This document shows, piece after piece, positions 1 through 11,866 of a stretch of 64,000 bases of DNA. Positions within the stretch are counted from its first letter, which is position 1. Each line of letters begins with the position of its first letter. The notes under the pieces were generated by a model. The model saw nothing but the letters and a program-made list of their open reading frames with translations, was not told the DNA's origin and did no database searches. Source of the DNA: Lolium rigidum (lineage: Eukaryota > Streptophyta > Magnoliopsida > Poales > Poaceae); contig NC_061508.1 of assembly GCF_022539505.1 (NCBI RefSeq), positions 39,240,256 through 39,304,255 on the forward strand, written 5' to 3'. The position numbers and the translations under genes were made by a program.

Positions 1-1392
1 GACCCACAAGTATAGGAGATTGCAACAGTCTTCGAGGGAAGTAAAACCTAATTTATTGATTCGACACAAGGGGAGCCAAAAAATATTTGTAAGGCTTAAC
101 AGCGGAGTTGTCAATTCAGCTGCACCTGAAAACAGACTTGCTCGCAATAGTTTATCAGAAGTAACAGTTTTATAGCAGTAGTAGTAGTGAAATATAAGCA
201 GCAGTGTAATAAAGACAGCAGTAGTGATTTTAGTAAACAGCAGGATTAAAATACCGTAGGCATAGGGATGGATGAACGGGCGCTGCATGGATAAGATAAC
301 TCATGTAATAATCAAGACTAGGCATTTGCAGATAATAATAAAATAGTATCCAAGTACTAAATAACCATAGGCATGTGTTCCGTATATAGTCGTACGTGCT
401 CACAATGAGAAACTTGCACAACATCTTTTGTCCTACCAACCGGTGGCAGCCGGGCCTCTAGGGAAACTACTGGTAATTAAGGTACTCCTTTTAATAGAGT
501 ACCGGAGCAAAGCATTAACACTCCGTGAACACATGTGATCCTCATATCACAGCCTTCCCCTCCGGTTGTCCCAATTTCTGTCACTTTGGGGCCTCGGGTT
601 CCGGACAGCAATATGTGTATACAACTTGCAGGTAAGATCATAAAAAATGAATATCATCATGAATCAATAACATGTTCAGATCTGAAATCATGGCACTCGG
701 GCCCAAAGTGACAAGCATTAAGCATAACAAGTTGCAACAATATCATAAAAGTACCAACAACAGATACTAGGCCTCATGCCCTAACAATCTTATGGCTATT
801 ACATAAACAATCTCATCCAATCCCTACCATCCTCTTCAGCCTACAGCGGGGATTTACTCACACATGGATGGGGGAAACATGGATGGTCGATGGAGAGGCG
901 TCGGTGGCGATGATGGCGATGATCTCCTCCAATTCCCCGTCCCGGGAGGGTGCCAGAACGGAGTTTCTGATCCCGAAATAGGGTTTTCGATGGCGGCGGA
1001 GTTCTGGATGTCTTCTGGAAAATTCGTCAAACCCCCTGTGCGTTTTTAGGTCAAGGGCTTTAAGTAGTCCAGAGGTGAGCGCCGGGGGCTGGCCGAGGCA
1101 GCGTCCCCATGTGGCGGCGCGGCCATGGGCCCACCGCGCCGCCACGTGGTGTGCGCGCCTCGTGGCCCCCCTCCGTCACATCTTCTGGCTCCGTGGGTCT
1201 TCTGTAAAAATAGGCCCATTGCAATTATTTCCGGGGATTTTCCTGAAAGTTGATTTTCTGCACAAAAATAAGCAACAGGGCAATTCTACTGAAAACAACG
1301 TTAGTCCGTGTTAGTTGTATCCAAAATACACAAATTAGAGGCAAAATAATAGCAAAAGTATTCGGGAAAATAGATACGTTTTGGACGTATCA
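1..1392 (-). mobile_element. Gypsy (Athila-type) LTR, partial, cut by window edge
   Basis: Read on the minus strand, this LTR begins TGATACGTCCAAAACGTATC at 1392 and runs left past base 1. The opening palindrome GATACGT...ACGTATC is shared with the LTRs of the complete Gypsy elements further right, so the right boundary (gtatca at 1387-1392) is well supported. The left boundary, primer site and any internal region lie outside the window, so a 5' LTR and a solo LTR cannot be told apart. The GC-rich block at about 850-1200 contains only short open frames and I do not call genes in it. Confidence 0.85.
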
Positions 1393-1409
1393 CAGGCACA
1401 TTGGGATCC

Positions 1410-1547
1410 TTGGAGGACGATACCACACTCGCCGTCCTTGCACTCCTTGTCGTCTCGAAGCATGAGCTGAAGGAGGAGATGAAGGAGGAGCTGCTCCCGC
1501 CAATGAAGCGGGCGAGGTCGCGCGGCAGCATCAGTGCTCTCGTTTAA
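1410..1547 (+). other. short open frame, possible 3' exon fragment
   Basis: Just right of the LTR there is a 45-codon open frame ending in TAA at 1545-1547. Its end is highly charged (KHELKEEMKEELL then basic MKRARSRGS), unlike the surrounding AT-rich DNA. It could be the last exon of a gene cut by the LTR element. I recognise no family, and chance cannot be excluded. From 1548 to 1889 the DNA is AT-rich and I see no gene. Confidence 0.25.
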
Positions 1548-1904
1548 ACTTTTCAGCGCGGTAAAGCTTTAACATATTTTAAACTTTTTATTCACCATTT
1601 GTGTATAATTTTTCTTCTATACGATGCACCATTAGTATAAGGGAAAAAGTAAACAAACTATTATTAATAAAAGTTAAGCTGATTTGTCAAAAAAAGGAAG
1701 GTTAAGCTACGGAAGTTTCCTATGTTAGGTAGGCGTTTTCTTATTTTGCACTTGCCGTATATGCCCTTCATTGAAAAAATACTACTCATTTATTTGACAA
1801 GTATTGGTCAATATGAACCATCAGATCTCCTAGCTCAACGGTTCATGTTTTATCGTCCCTACCGTAAAAAGCCTCCCATAAATTGACTATGAGCTGCTAC
1901 CTTT

Positions 1905-3835
1905 TTTTTTTCGAGGATACACCATGGAAAGGTGTATCAATCGCATAGAAGAAAGCCAAAGAAGGCAAAGTTGATGCTGCCCACAAGGGGGAGCAGCTCC
2001 CCACGCACGCCTACTCTCCTAGCTGCCACGGGAGAAGATTAGGATCAAGAAAAGCAAAAAGGGTGCCGCGGAAGAGCTTGGCAAGCCGCCATCTATCGAA
2101 CTCCACACTAATCCTGTCTCTAATGGTGAACTGTGAAGCCGCCACGCCATTGAAGACCACATCGTTCCGGTGTCTCCAAATACACCAGAATACTAGGATG
2201 ATCGCGGTCCACATGTCCCGCCTGTGGGCCGCCGGGCAGGTACGTGAAGACCACCACTCCAGAAGCTCGGTGTCCGCCGCTGGGAGCCAGTTTTCCTTGC
2301 CCCAACAGCGAAGGGCCCAGAACCAGACCTCCCGCGACACCACGCAGCCAAGGAGCAGATGCTGCAGGGACTCCGGCTCCTGGTCGCACAAAGGACAGGC
2401 CGGTGGGCGAGGCAGGCCACGTCTCTGAAGTCTATCCGCCGTCCAACACCGGTTCTTCGCGGCGAGCCACGCAAAGAACTTGCAACTGTAGGGAGCCCGG
2501 GAGAGCCAAATCTCATCGGAGATAGGAGCCCTCACCTGCCCAGCAAAGAAGGCTCCATACGCCGACTTGGCGGAGTAGCAACCGTCTGGCGACCATCTCC
2601 ACAGAGGCAAATCCTCGCGCTCGGGGTCCAAGTGGAAGTTGGCCAGCCTCTGCCAGAGAAGGAAAAACTCTGGGAGCGCCTCAGCACTCATGTCGGGACC
2701 ACAATCGCGAAGCCACTGGCCCGAGAGGCCCTCCCTAACCGAGCATGCCGCTGCTCTCCTCCTCGAGACCATGCTAACCACGTTCGGAGCGATCTCCGCC
2801 ACTTTGGTCCCGTCAAGCCATCGATCCATCCAGAATCTAGCCCGGTCGCCATTGCCCACCGTGAAACAAATAGCAGCGTCCGAGATCGCCGTGCAAAGGC
2901 TGGGGAGTTGGATGTTGAACTCCGCCCAAGCCTTTGCCGGGTCCACCTTTTGCAGCCACGCCCAACGACATCGAAGAGCAAGATTGAGGAGGCGAAGGTT
3001 CGGAATACCTAGGCCCCCAAGCAGCTTTGGGGAAGCCACTTTGTCCCACGCGACCAAGCAGTGACCACCCGAGATCTCCCGCCGCCCTTTCCAAAGGAAG
3101 GCGCGACAAATCTTCAACAACGCCTCAATGACCTTCGGAGGGATGTCTAGAGACATCATGGCGTGAACCGGGATCGCCGAGAGAGTTGTCTGGACCAGAA
3201 TGGTCCTCCCTCCACGGGTGAGAAGGTTGGCACACCACGGCTGCAGCCTATTGGCCGCACCGTCCACCACGGGCTGTAGCTGAGCCGCTGTCACCTTTCT
3301 AAGTCCAAGGGGGAGTCCCAAGTACTTGAAAGGGAAAGAGGCCACCCCGCAGCCAAGGATAGAACTGGCCAGATCCACTTGCTCCTGAGAGCAACGAATG
3401 GGGTGAAGCGAGCACTTGGCCAGGTTAGTGCGCAGGCCCGATGCCACCCCAAAGTCCTCCACGATCTGGGCGCAGGTCTGGAGATCTAACCTGGTGGGTC
3501 TGATGAAGGTGACCACATCATCGGCATACATCGAGGTGCGATGCCGGAAGCCACTAGGGGAAAGCTCCGTGAGCAAGCCCACGTCCGCCGCCCTCACAAA
3601 CATGTGGTGGAGGACATCCATCACCGTGTCAAAGAGCAAAGGGGAGAGCGGGTCACCCTGGCGGAGTCCCCGGCGGTTGAAGATGAGCGCCCCGGCCTGA
3701 CCGTTGACCAACACACGAGTGGAAGCCGAGCTAAGCAGCCCGCCTACCATGGTGATCCACTTACGACCAAAGCCTAACCGGGCCATCACCTCTAAGAGGA
3801 ATGCCCAATCCACAGTGTCGAAAGCTTTGGTGATG
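1905..3835 (-). mobile_element. L1-type LINE, 5'-truncated, with 15-bp target-site duplication
   Basis: A non-LTR retrotransposon on the minus strand. Its poly(A) tail is the T run at 1902-1911. The target-site duplication tgagctgctaccttt occurs at 1890-1904 (merging with the tail) and again at 3836-3850. The element is truncated at its 5' end inside the reverse transcriptase, as is usual for target-primed reverse transcription. Removing it joins aattgacta to cgatcaacag with one TSD copy. Confidence 0.9.
2011..3835 (-). pseudogene. LINE ORF2, reverse transcriptase C-terminal part
   Basis: About 600 codons are open on the minus strand. They encode the palm and later part of an L1-clade plant reverse transcriptase: FDTVDWAFL, the RGLRQGDPLSPLLF block and the catalytic YADDVV motif, then NLAKCSLHP and KYLGLPLG. 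The C-terminal zf-RVT domain follows (FFAWLAAKNRCWTADRL, CPLCDQEPESLQHLLLGC). The endonuclease and the start of the reverse transcriptase are absent, so it cannot act alone. The open frame continues rightward beyond 3835 into the host flank and the GA repeat, but that extension is not LINE protein. No stop interrupts the remaining part, which suggests a fairly recent insertion. Confidence 0.9.
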
Positions 3836-3923
3836 TGAGCTGCTACCTTTCGATCAACAGCTAACCAAATACGTAGTAATAATATGCGTAACGTTAAGCT
3901 GCCGACACTAATATGGTAGTATC

Positions 3924-3931
3924 TATATAAA
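3924..3931 (+). promoter_or_regulatory. orphan TATA box and leader-like sequence
   Basis: TATATAAA at 3924-3931 is followed by about 85 bp of unstructured A/C/G-rich leader (gcaaagc and atagcat repeats) and then a long GA repeat. This is the usual arrangement of a plant core promoter with a GA-rich 5' UTR. No coding region follows; the dispersed repeat starts directly after the GA run. It is probably a promoter that has lost its gene, or a chance match. Confidence 0.3.
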
Positions 3932-4010
3932 CACCTGCGTGATATATAGTGTGTTACGCACGAAGCAGCAAAGCTCGCAAAGCAAAGCATAGCATAGCAG
4001 CTAAGCATAT

Positions 4011-4138
<128 letters not shown>

Positions 4139-4745
4139 AAATATATTTTAATATAAAAATTTATATTGATGGATTCCAACATTCTCCGCATATACGTATT
4201 ATTTTCAAAAATTTCTAAAACTATAAAATCAAATGTTTTGACGTTTTTGGAAACAAAAAGAGACCGGGCCACATGTAGCCCGGACTACAAAAGATATTTT
4301 TGTTCACGATCCTAGTTCAACCCGAGTGTCACTAATGAGTGATGTTGTGTTAGGTTTTATTTTCAACAAAGAAAAAATATACGCCCTCCATTCGTGAAAA
4401 TAAGCTATATAGTTTTTCGAGAAAAAAAATCAGAATATAGGCTTTAGTGCGACACACCACCACTTGTATGGAAATTTTTTGTAGGGATTTGATTATATTT
4501 TCTTAGTTTTTGAAAAGTCCTCTATTTTCTTATGTCAAATATTTAGCGGTAATCCCGCCCAAACCTGTTGTAATTTTCTCTCAATATGTGTTCTTTAATT
4601 TCCGTGCCAAAAATTATATGGCTTATATTTAGGAATGGAGGAAGTATTAATATAACAAAGAGATCAATTATATTTAGTCTCTCGAATAACGAAATATTCT
4701 AAAGATATTACAGATGCATACATCCTTACTACAAAAATAATCTAT
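4139..4745. repeat. dispersed repeat, copy A (contains a Stowaway MITE)
   Basis: This stretch is clearly related to 8925-9290. Shared blocks include gggccacatgtagcccgg, cacgatcctagttcaac, gagtgtcact.atgagtgatg and tattaatataacaaag. The class of the repeat is not recognised. Copy A carries a MITE insertion that copy B lacks. Confidence 0.75.
4382..4644. mobile_element. Stowaway-type (Tc1/Mariner) MITE
   Basis: Terminal inverted repeats cgccctccattcgtgaaaat and, from the other end reversed, cttcctccattcctaaatat, flanked by TA at 4380-4381 and 4645-4646. The length is 263 bp with no coding capacity. The related copy B at about 9185 shows the uninterrupted site (caacaaaaaagtattaatat), confirming the insertion. 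Confidence 0.85.
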
Positions 4746-4746
4746 T

Positions 4747-5389
4747 TATTTATCGAAGGGAGGCAGAAAGCTTTAACTATTATATCAACACAGGAGGCCT
4801 AAGCCAAGCGAAAAGGGGAAAAAGATATGAAAACCATGTTAACTGATCAATTCAAAGTTGTTCCGCATAGCCTAAAATCCACGCCGTTCCTTCATCTTTA
4901 AAAAAAAATCTTCCTCCATCCTTGATTCTTTGCATAAGCATCGACTGCATCAATGATTTGATGTTGAAAACACTGTGGTGAGGAAGTGGGCGTCGCAAGA
5001 GTGTGACAATATTGAAGCAGGGTGCAATTTTCAGAGTGAAAGCTAAAGGTCTAGTCTTTCCTGGTTGTACCTGATAATAGGAAGATATTGTTTTGAAACT
5101 CAGACTGTCTTCGTGGTGAAAATTCAAGATCTTTATTCGGACGATGACATTTGTGTATTGTTTTTTTTTTGAAGGCAACGCTTTTGAAGAACCTCTTTTG
5201 CGGTCTGGATTTTGTCTTTGGTGGTAGCTATAGTGTCACTATTGCGAGTATTTCACCACTGTGATTGGGTCGTTGTTTTATATTTCACCCTTCTTATTTT
5301 TTGCGTGGCTGTGTGTATTCTTGATGTCTTTCGATTTCTTGGTGTAGTGGTTAGATGTAATTAATATATTCACGATATTAATATATTTT
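4747..5389. other. no gene recognised
   Basis: AT-rich intergenic DNA. Short open frames on the minus strand (about 4852-5178) have low-complexity composition and no family signature. Confidence 0.5.
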
Positions 5390-5479
5390 CAATCGAAAAA
5401 TTATGTGATGCGGATTTTCCTACACAACACATACCAATCGAAAAATTATGTGATGCGGATTTTCCTACACAACACATAT
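5390..5479. repeat. 45-bp tandem duplication
   Basis: Two adjacent near-identical 45-bp units (caatcgaaaaattatgtgat...) at 5390-5434 and 5435-5479. Confidence 0.95.
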
Positions 5480-5547
5480 GCGGTAGAGGCTGACGACTTT
5501 ATGAGGGTTATAGCAGACTTTGCATGGCCTGGAGAAACCCTCCAATG

Positions 5548-6458
5548 GAGGCCTCTCTCCCTTATCTCCAGCTACAGTAGAGAGAGGCGATCGAGAGGGC
5601 GAGCGTGTTTTCTTCCCCGTTTCTCCGACGCCGCCGTGGGTTTCCCTCCCCTTCGCCGTCCGCTGCGGCGGCGGAAGGGTGGGGGAACCCCGGGCCTGTG
5701 CGTTCGGTTGTAAATAGGGTAGGACTCGGTGGTGCCGGCGGTGGCGTTTGTGAGGGGGCGGCGTCGGCGGGTCCGGCTTTTTGGTCTCCTTGGATCCGGC
5801 CCTCTCCCGTCTCCGTTCTTCACGGTTGCGGCGGATCTATGGGAGTTCTCCTGCATGGCCGGCATGGCAACGATGCGGGGCGCGCGTGGTGGAGATGCCG
5901 TCCTCGAGCTCTTCTGTCGACGCGGCATCGTCCCCTCCAACGACGACGCGGAGCTGCTGAGGTATGTGTGCGGAGGATGGAGGGGGAGGATGGAGGGGTC
6001 TGGCGGCTGGGTTGGTTTGTGGAAGATGGGGAAGGGATCTGGCTGTCGTCTGTGCGATGGCTTGGCGTTTTCCATGTATCCGGAGCTGAAGAAGGTTGGG
6101 AGCGTGTCTCCCGCCGACGTACTTTTCGGGTCAAGATCCAGCTTCATGGAGCTGGTGGTTATTGCGGTTCTTCAACCCGCATGTGTGCTAGGAGCCTCTT
6201 CTGCTCCAGGGATGCTGTTTCTCCGTGCGGTTTCCTTCCTCCGGCGACGGTGGACGGGTGTGCGCTGTGCGGCGGCGACGGATGCGGCGAAGACGGAGGA
6301 CTACTGTTCTCTGGTTTCTTCACTGTAGATAGGTGGTGCCACCTGGCTGCCCTGTATCCTCTCTGGTTTATGCGTATTTGTAATGCTCTGTATTGTATTT
6401 CCTTACTGTATGAATAAAAGTAACGTATGCCTTCAGGCGTACGTAGTCGAAAAAAAAC
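5548..6458 (+). mobile_element. poly(A)-tailed retroposon, non-LTR, no reverse transcriptase
   Basis: About 0.9 kb with a GC-rich front, a tail region containing gaataaaag and ending in an A run at 6450-6457. A 10-bp duplication ccctccaatg flanks it at 5538-5547 and 6459-6468. Tail plus TSD indicate reverse transcription and reinsertion. The + frame at 5729-6328 is open for 199 codons but matches no family I recognise. It could be a non-autonomous LINE derivative or a processed transcript. Confidence 0.7.
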
Positions 6459-6953
6459 CCCTCCAATGCCTATTTAGTTGTGCGGTCAGAAGTATGCCAC
6501 TTCGGCTATACTGTAGCGAATTTATTGCCTTCAATGGTTCGAGCGGTTAGGGAACATGAAACTGTATGAACTTTATATAGGCAATTATGCAGATCAAATA
6601 GCGCAGCATGGAGACAGTTATGAGGGACTTTATTAGGGTGGTTAGGCTGGTGCCAATGCACCGCCCCACTCTAGCCTCGCAACGTCAGCTTTTTCCCCAC
6701 TCTCACCCCACTCTCACCCCACTCTCACCCCACCTTGCTAATGCATGGGCTATAGTGAGACCTCTCACTTCTCTCTCCTCCACATCAGCTTTTCTCTCTC
6801 CTCAACATTAGTTTTTTCTTTTTCAGATTACAACATTAAAAGTAATGCAAGGAAATTATTTTATTGAACTAAAATTGTTACCGATTACATTATAAAAAGA
6901 AATTACATAAAAATTTGAAAAAATTACATAAAAAATTGAAAAAATTACATAAT

Positions 6954-8217
6954 CTAGGCATTATGAGCCCACACATGCTCAATCAAATCTTGCTGGAGCT
7001 GTGTATACACCGGTGAGTCCCTCATTTCGTTGTCCATCTGAATCCTGGCTGCTAGGCTTGGTGGTGCATGGTGGTGTATAGCAGGGCCGACATTGGACTC
7101 AACGGTCTCATAGTTGTGCGCCAAATTTGTACCACGCTCATCGTCGATGATCATGTTGTGCAGAATGACACATGCACGCATGATCAACCCAAGAGTACGC
7201 CTCGAGAAGGAGCGGCCCGGAACTGCTAGAATGTTGAACCTAGCCTTCAGCACTCCAAAGGCACACTCCACATCTTTGCGCCAAGCTGATTGAGCAGCAG
7301 TGAACATTCGCTGCTTTTCACTTTGTGGAAGAGTAACACCTTTCATGAACACCGGCCGGGAGGGGTAGATGCCGTCGGCAAGGTAGTAACCATAGTTGTA
7401 CTCGTGTCCATTCACCGTGAAGTTCACTACGGGTGCTTCTCCCCTAAGCACATCCGTGAACAACGGCGACTGGTTGAGTACATTGAGGTCGTTGTTCGAC
7501 CCGGCCACTCCAAAAAAGGCATGCCAGATCCAACGATCATACGACGCAACGGCTTCTAAGATTATGGTAGGGTGTTTGATGTCTCCCCTTGTGAATTGAC
7601 CAGCATAAGCCACTGGGCAGTTCCTCCACTGCCAATGCATGCAATCGATGCTCCCTAACATGCCCGGAAAGCCACGCTCCTCGGCTTTCGCTAACGTACG
7701 CCGAGTATCCTCGACGGTTGGTCGACGGCAAAACGTCTCCCCGTAACAGGCAATGATGCCTTCACGGAATCTATCTAGACAATCCGATGTAGTTTGTCTA
7801 GCTAACTTAAGCCACTCATCTATCGTATCTGCAGAGGCTCCATAAGCTAACAGACGCAAAGCCGCAGTACACTTTTGTAGGGGAGAATGACCAGGACGAC
7901 CGAGAGCATCAAATCTTTGGGTGAAATACGGAGAGTATTCACCCAATCTATCCACAATGCGCAGAAAAAGGGATCGCCTCATCCGATACCTTCGGCGAAA
8001 GAAGCTCGGAGGGTAGTTGCAGTCGTCGGCGAAGTAGTCCTCGAACAGCCGATCGTGGGCACCAAGACGATCACGTCTGATGACCTCTCGGCGGCGTCGC
8101 GGCCGTCTTGGCTCCTCCTCCTCCTCCTCGTTCAGCATCTCCTCCTCGTACTCCGCCTGGAATGCAGCGATCAGCTCACCCTCTATTCCGTCGCTCGAGC
8201 TGCGCGGACGAAGACAT
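6954..8217 (-). CDS. PIF/Harbinger transposase (DDE_Tnp_4), probable N-terminal frameshift
   Basis: DDE-type nuclease that cuts and joins its own element. An acidic, Glu-rich N-terminal stretch is followed by a helix-rich region (RRYRMRRSLFLRIVDRL) and the catalytic domain: MLGSIDCMHWQW, the FFGVAGSNNDLNVL block, YYLADGIYP and ECAFGVLKARF. The frame is open without stop from the Glu-rich region to the TAG at 6954. The expected start is ATG at 8217-8215, about 75 bp downstream of a TATA box (tctataaata, minus strand, 8300-8291). That ATG is out of frame with the main body, consistent with a 1-base deletion near codon 6. An in-frame ATG further upstream (8336) lies upstream of the TATA box and is unlikely to be used. 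Next in-frame Met is after the acidic stretch begins. Confidence 0.85.
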
Positions 8218-8290
8218 GGCGTTGAGAGGGAGTGGAAATGGATAGTGGAGGAGATGAAATGGGTGTGGAGTGAGTGAAACCAGATGGAGG

Positions 8291-8300
8291 TATTTATAGA
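8291..8300 (-). promoter_or_regulatory. TATA box of the Harbinger transposase
   Basis: On the minus strand tctataaata sits about 75 bp upstream of the expected start codon, inside the element and next to its right terminal region. Confidence 0.6.
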
Positions 8301-8924
8301 GGGGGGGCTGAAATTTTGGGTTTTTTGAAGTACCAACGGCTACCCCAACGGCTAGCTGAGGTGGACGAATCAGATCGCGCCACCTCAGCCACTACCGCCC
8401 CTCTCCCGCCCCACTCCCGCCCGCTACCGCCCCGCTCCCGCCCCACTCCCGCCCGCCTACCGCCCACTCCCGCCCGCCCTGTCGCCCGCCCCCCTCCCGC
8501 CCCGGCCCGCCAACGCGCCGCCCCCCTCCCGCCTCACTGCCGCCGCCAATGCGGGCGGTAGCGGGCGCTACCGCCGGGCGAGCCCGCCAACGCCTGCCGC
8601 TCCCGTCCCGCCCGCCTCCCGCCCGCCTCCCGCCCCGCCGCGGGCGGTACCGCCTCCACTACCGCCCGCGTTGGCACCGGCCTTATACCTAGGCCGAGCT
8701 ACACCTAAGCCGTTTCTTCAATCTGAAAATTTCATTTTAAATATATCAAAAAACAAAAAAATACCATTATATAGATAATATTGTAATCTACAAATGTGTA
8801 AAATTTTCATAACGACATATGTTGTATTTTGAACTCAGCAAAAATAACAAATCTTGATTTCATCATCAGTGAATAGGAATGAACATTACACTATAATCTA
8901 GATTTCATTTTCTGAGATTTTATC

Positions 8925-9290
8925 ATTTTTACTTGAGAGCAAAGTACAATGTATTTTAATCTGAAAATTTACAAATTGATACAATCCAACATTCTCTACG
9001 CTATATGTTTTTTCAAAATTTTCTGAAACATTAAAATCTAAAGTTTTGATGTTTTTGAATATAAAAAGAAACTGGGCCACATGTAGCCCGGGCTACGAAA
9101 GAGGTTTTCGGTTCACGATCCTAGTTCAACATGAAAACCCGAGTGTCACTCATGAGTGATGACGTGTTAATTTTTATTTTCAACAAAAAAGTATTAATAT
9201 AACAAAGATACCAATTGTATTTAGTCTCTCCAACTATTTTAAAGATACTACGGAATGCACGCATCCCTACTACAAAAAGAATAAAAATAA
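8925..9290. repeat. dispersed repeat, copy B (without MITE)
   Basis: Related along its length to 4139-4745. It lacks the 263-bp Stowaway, so it gives the empty site. 8686-8924 is AT-rich with no gene recognised. Confidence 0.7.
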
Positions 9291-9300
9291 AACAAACAAA

Positions 9301-10171
9301 AGATCAGGCTAAATTGATCAAAACCAATTAGGAGCAACACAAACCACTGGCAAGACAGCACCCGTAGTCCAAAAATGACGCCTCCGAGAAGAAAATAGTG
9401 CTCATTATTGAGTTCGATCATAAATTTTAGATTTTCACCTAGGAGAAAGTTCGCGCTCTCAAAACAATGACTTTAACAAGGCCATGGCCAAGCACAAACA
9501 ATTAAGGAAAATCCTAGAGTTTTTACCTTGAAAGGTAAGACTATTTTATCCTCCTGTGCAGTCGCCCGCACTTGCTGATACCACGCTGCAAGTAAGGAAA
9601 TGGCAAACATAGTCTGTATCGCCACAAACACTCACTCCACCATTAGTATGACTCAGAACTCAGCCGCCATGACATTCTCCGCCATTGTCTTCTCCATAGA
9701 AATCAAAAACTGGCATGTCCATGATGACAACATATTGCAAAGCTTTGCGTCTCACTCCCTCCGGAAGCTGCATGGGAAGAAATATGGATGCACATGACCA
9801 AATTCCAACCGATCCAGCAATCTACATACATTAGGAACATTGGAGAACGCCGGCGGAGCCTTCTGAAACTCGTCACCGGCTAGATAAATGAGGGCCGACA
9901 TCAAGCAGAACACCATCTTAGTGCGAGAAGAACCCAACCCACGCCTGCGTCCGCCGGCTCCCAACAGCAGATCGGAGATCTCAACGGGCACCATCGCCAC
10001 CACCCGCATCATGCAGAGATGAGTGGCCGAGCATCGTCGAGTCCCCCGAACTAGGCGTCATGCTGCCCTTGCGGCCACAGCGGTCGCCAAGGTCACCAAA
10101 AAATTCTGGTGCCGCCCCAAGGTCCATTCCCATCTGACGAGCCATGTCATCCAGGACGACCGCGAATCTCT
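9301..10171. other. unassigned, possible coding fragment on minus strand
   Basis: No repeat class is recognised. On the minus strand a frame is open from about 10168 down to a TGA at 9983-9981; it encodes DDMARQMGMDLGAAPEFFGD followed by Gly/Ser-rich residues, and the BARE/Angela LTR cuts it off upstream. It may be the remnant of a gene or of an older element. Confidence 0.3.
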
Positions 10172-11866
10172 GGCAAACAAGAATTTTCTACCGCAAAGAC
10201 GAATAAAACAAAGATCTAATCTATGGAAAAGCTAAGATCTAATCTATGATATCAGAGCAACGAGATGTATGTGAGACTAACCCTTGAAGTTTCCAAAGCC
10301 TACGAGATCAGATCTCGTTGTTGATGTAGTTGATCGTCCCGGTGCTGCAATCCGGCAACACTTCCGTACTCGGTCGCGCGTACGGTGTCGATGAAGCCCG
10401 TCCTCTCCCCGTTCTAGCGGGCAACGGAGGTGTGGTAGATCTCCACGGAATCCCAGCAGCACGACGGCGTGGTGGTGGTGGAGAATAAAAACTGCAGGGC
10501 TTCGCCTAAGCCGGTGCAGCGTATGGAAGAGGTAGAGAGGGGGCGGCCAGGGTTGGATGATGGGGTGTGGTGGCCGACCACCCCCTCCCCTCTTTATATA
10601 GGTGGAGGGGTCGGCCTAGGGTTTCCCCTAGGGCCCACCCTCCCCTTGGCCGGCGCATGAAGGGGGGAGATCTTCTCCCCCAAGTCTTCCCCCTTATCTC
10701 TAAATTTAAACCCTTTAATCTAGGAGATAGATCTTATCTCTAAATTTAAACCATTTAAATTAAGAGATAGATCTTATCTCTAGGGCTAGGCCGGCCTGGG
10801 CCCACATGTCATAGTGGGCAGGACCCACCATTCCATGTGGCGCCTATGTGGCCTCTCCCGGGGTGGTGGGCCCAATGGTGACCCTCTAGAACCTTCTAGA
10901 AGCTCCGATCAAAACACCGGAACTTTTCCTGATCCCCGGAAAATGACTTTCCATATATGAATCTTATTCTCCGGACCATTCCGGACCTCCTCGTGATGTC
11001 CTGGATCCCATCCGAGACTCCGAACAAAAACTTCGGACTCCATCTCATATTCCGAATCTACTTATGCGACATCGAACCTTAAGCGCGTCACCCTACGGTT
11101 CGTGAACTATGCAGACATGGTTGAGACTCCTCTCCGAGCAATAACCAATAGCGGGATCTGGAGATCCATAATGGCTCCGACATATTCAACGATAACTTAT
11201 TGATCGATTGAACCATTTACATACGATATTGATTCCCTTTGTCACGCGATACTTTACTTGTCCGAGGTTCGATCATCGGTATCTCCATACCTTGTTCAAC
11301 CTCGTTACCAACAAGTACTCTTTACTCGTACCGTGGTATGTCATCTCTTGTGATCAAGTCACATGCTTGCAAGCTAATCAGACGACATTCAACCGAGAGG
11401 GCCCAGAGTATATCTATCCGTCATCAGGATGGACAAATCCCACTCTTGATCCATATGCCTCAACTCACACTTTCCGAATACTTAATCCCATGTTTATAAC
11501 CACCCATTTACGCAATGGCGTTTGATGTAATCAAAGCATCCTTCCGGTGTAAGTGATTTACATGATCTCATGGTCGAAGGAATTAGGTAACTATGTATCG
11601 AAAGCTTATAGCAAGTTGAACTTAATGACTTGATCTTATGCTACGCTTATTTGGGTGTGTGTCCATTATATCATTCAACCAATGACATAACCTTGTTATT
11701 AATAACATCCAATGTTCATGATCACGAAACCATAATCATCTGTTAATCTACAAGCTAGTTATACAAGAGGCTTACTAGGGACTCCTTGTTGTTTACATAA
11801 CACACATGTATCAATGTTTCGGTTAATACAATTATAGCATGGTATGCAAACATTTATCATAAACAC

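Larger units (their letters stand above)
6645..8682 (-). mobile_element. complete PIF/Harbinger DNA transposon
   Basis: Terminal inverted repeats ggctggtgccaatgc at 6645 and, reversed from 8682, ggccggtgccaacgc. The 3-bp duplication tta lies at 6642-6644 and 8683-8685, as expected for this superfamily. The 2038-bp element carries only the transposase; the Myb-like second ORF of autonomous relatives is not present. Subterminal DNA is repetitive: a 12-bp repeat (cccactctcacc) on the left at about 6696-6735, and a run of cccgccc and related GC words at 8390-8660. Confidence 0.93.
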
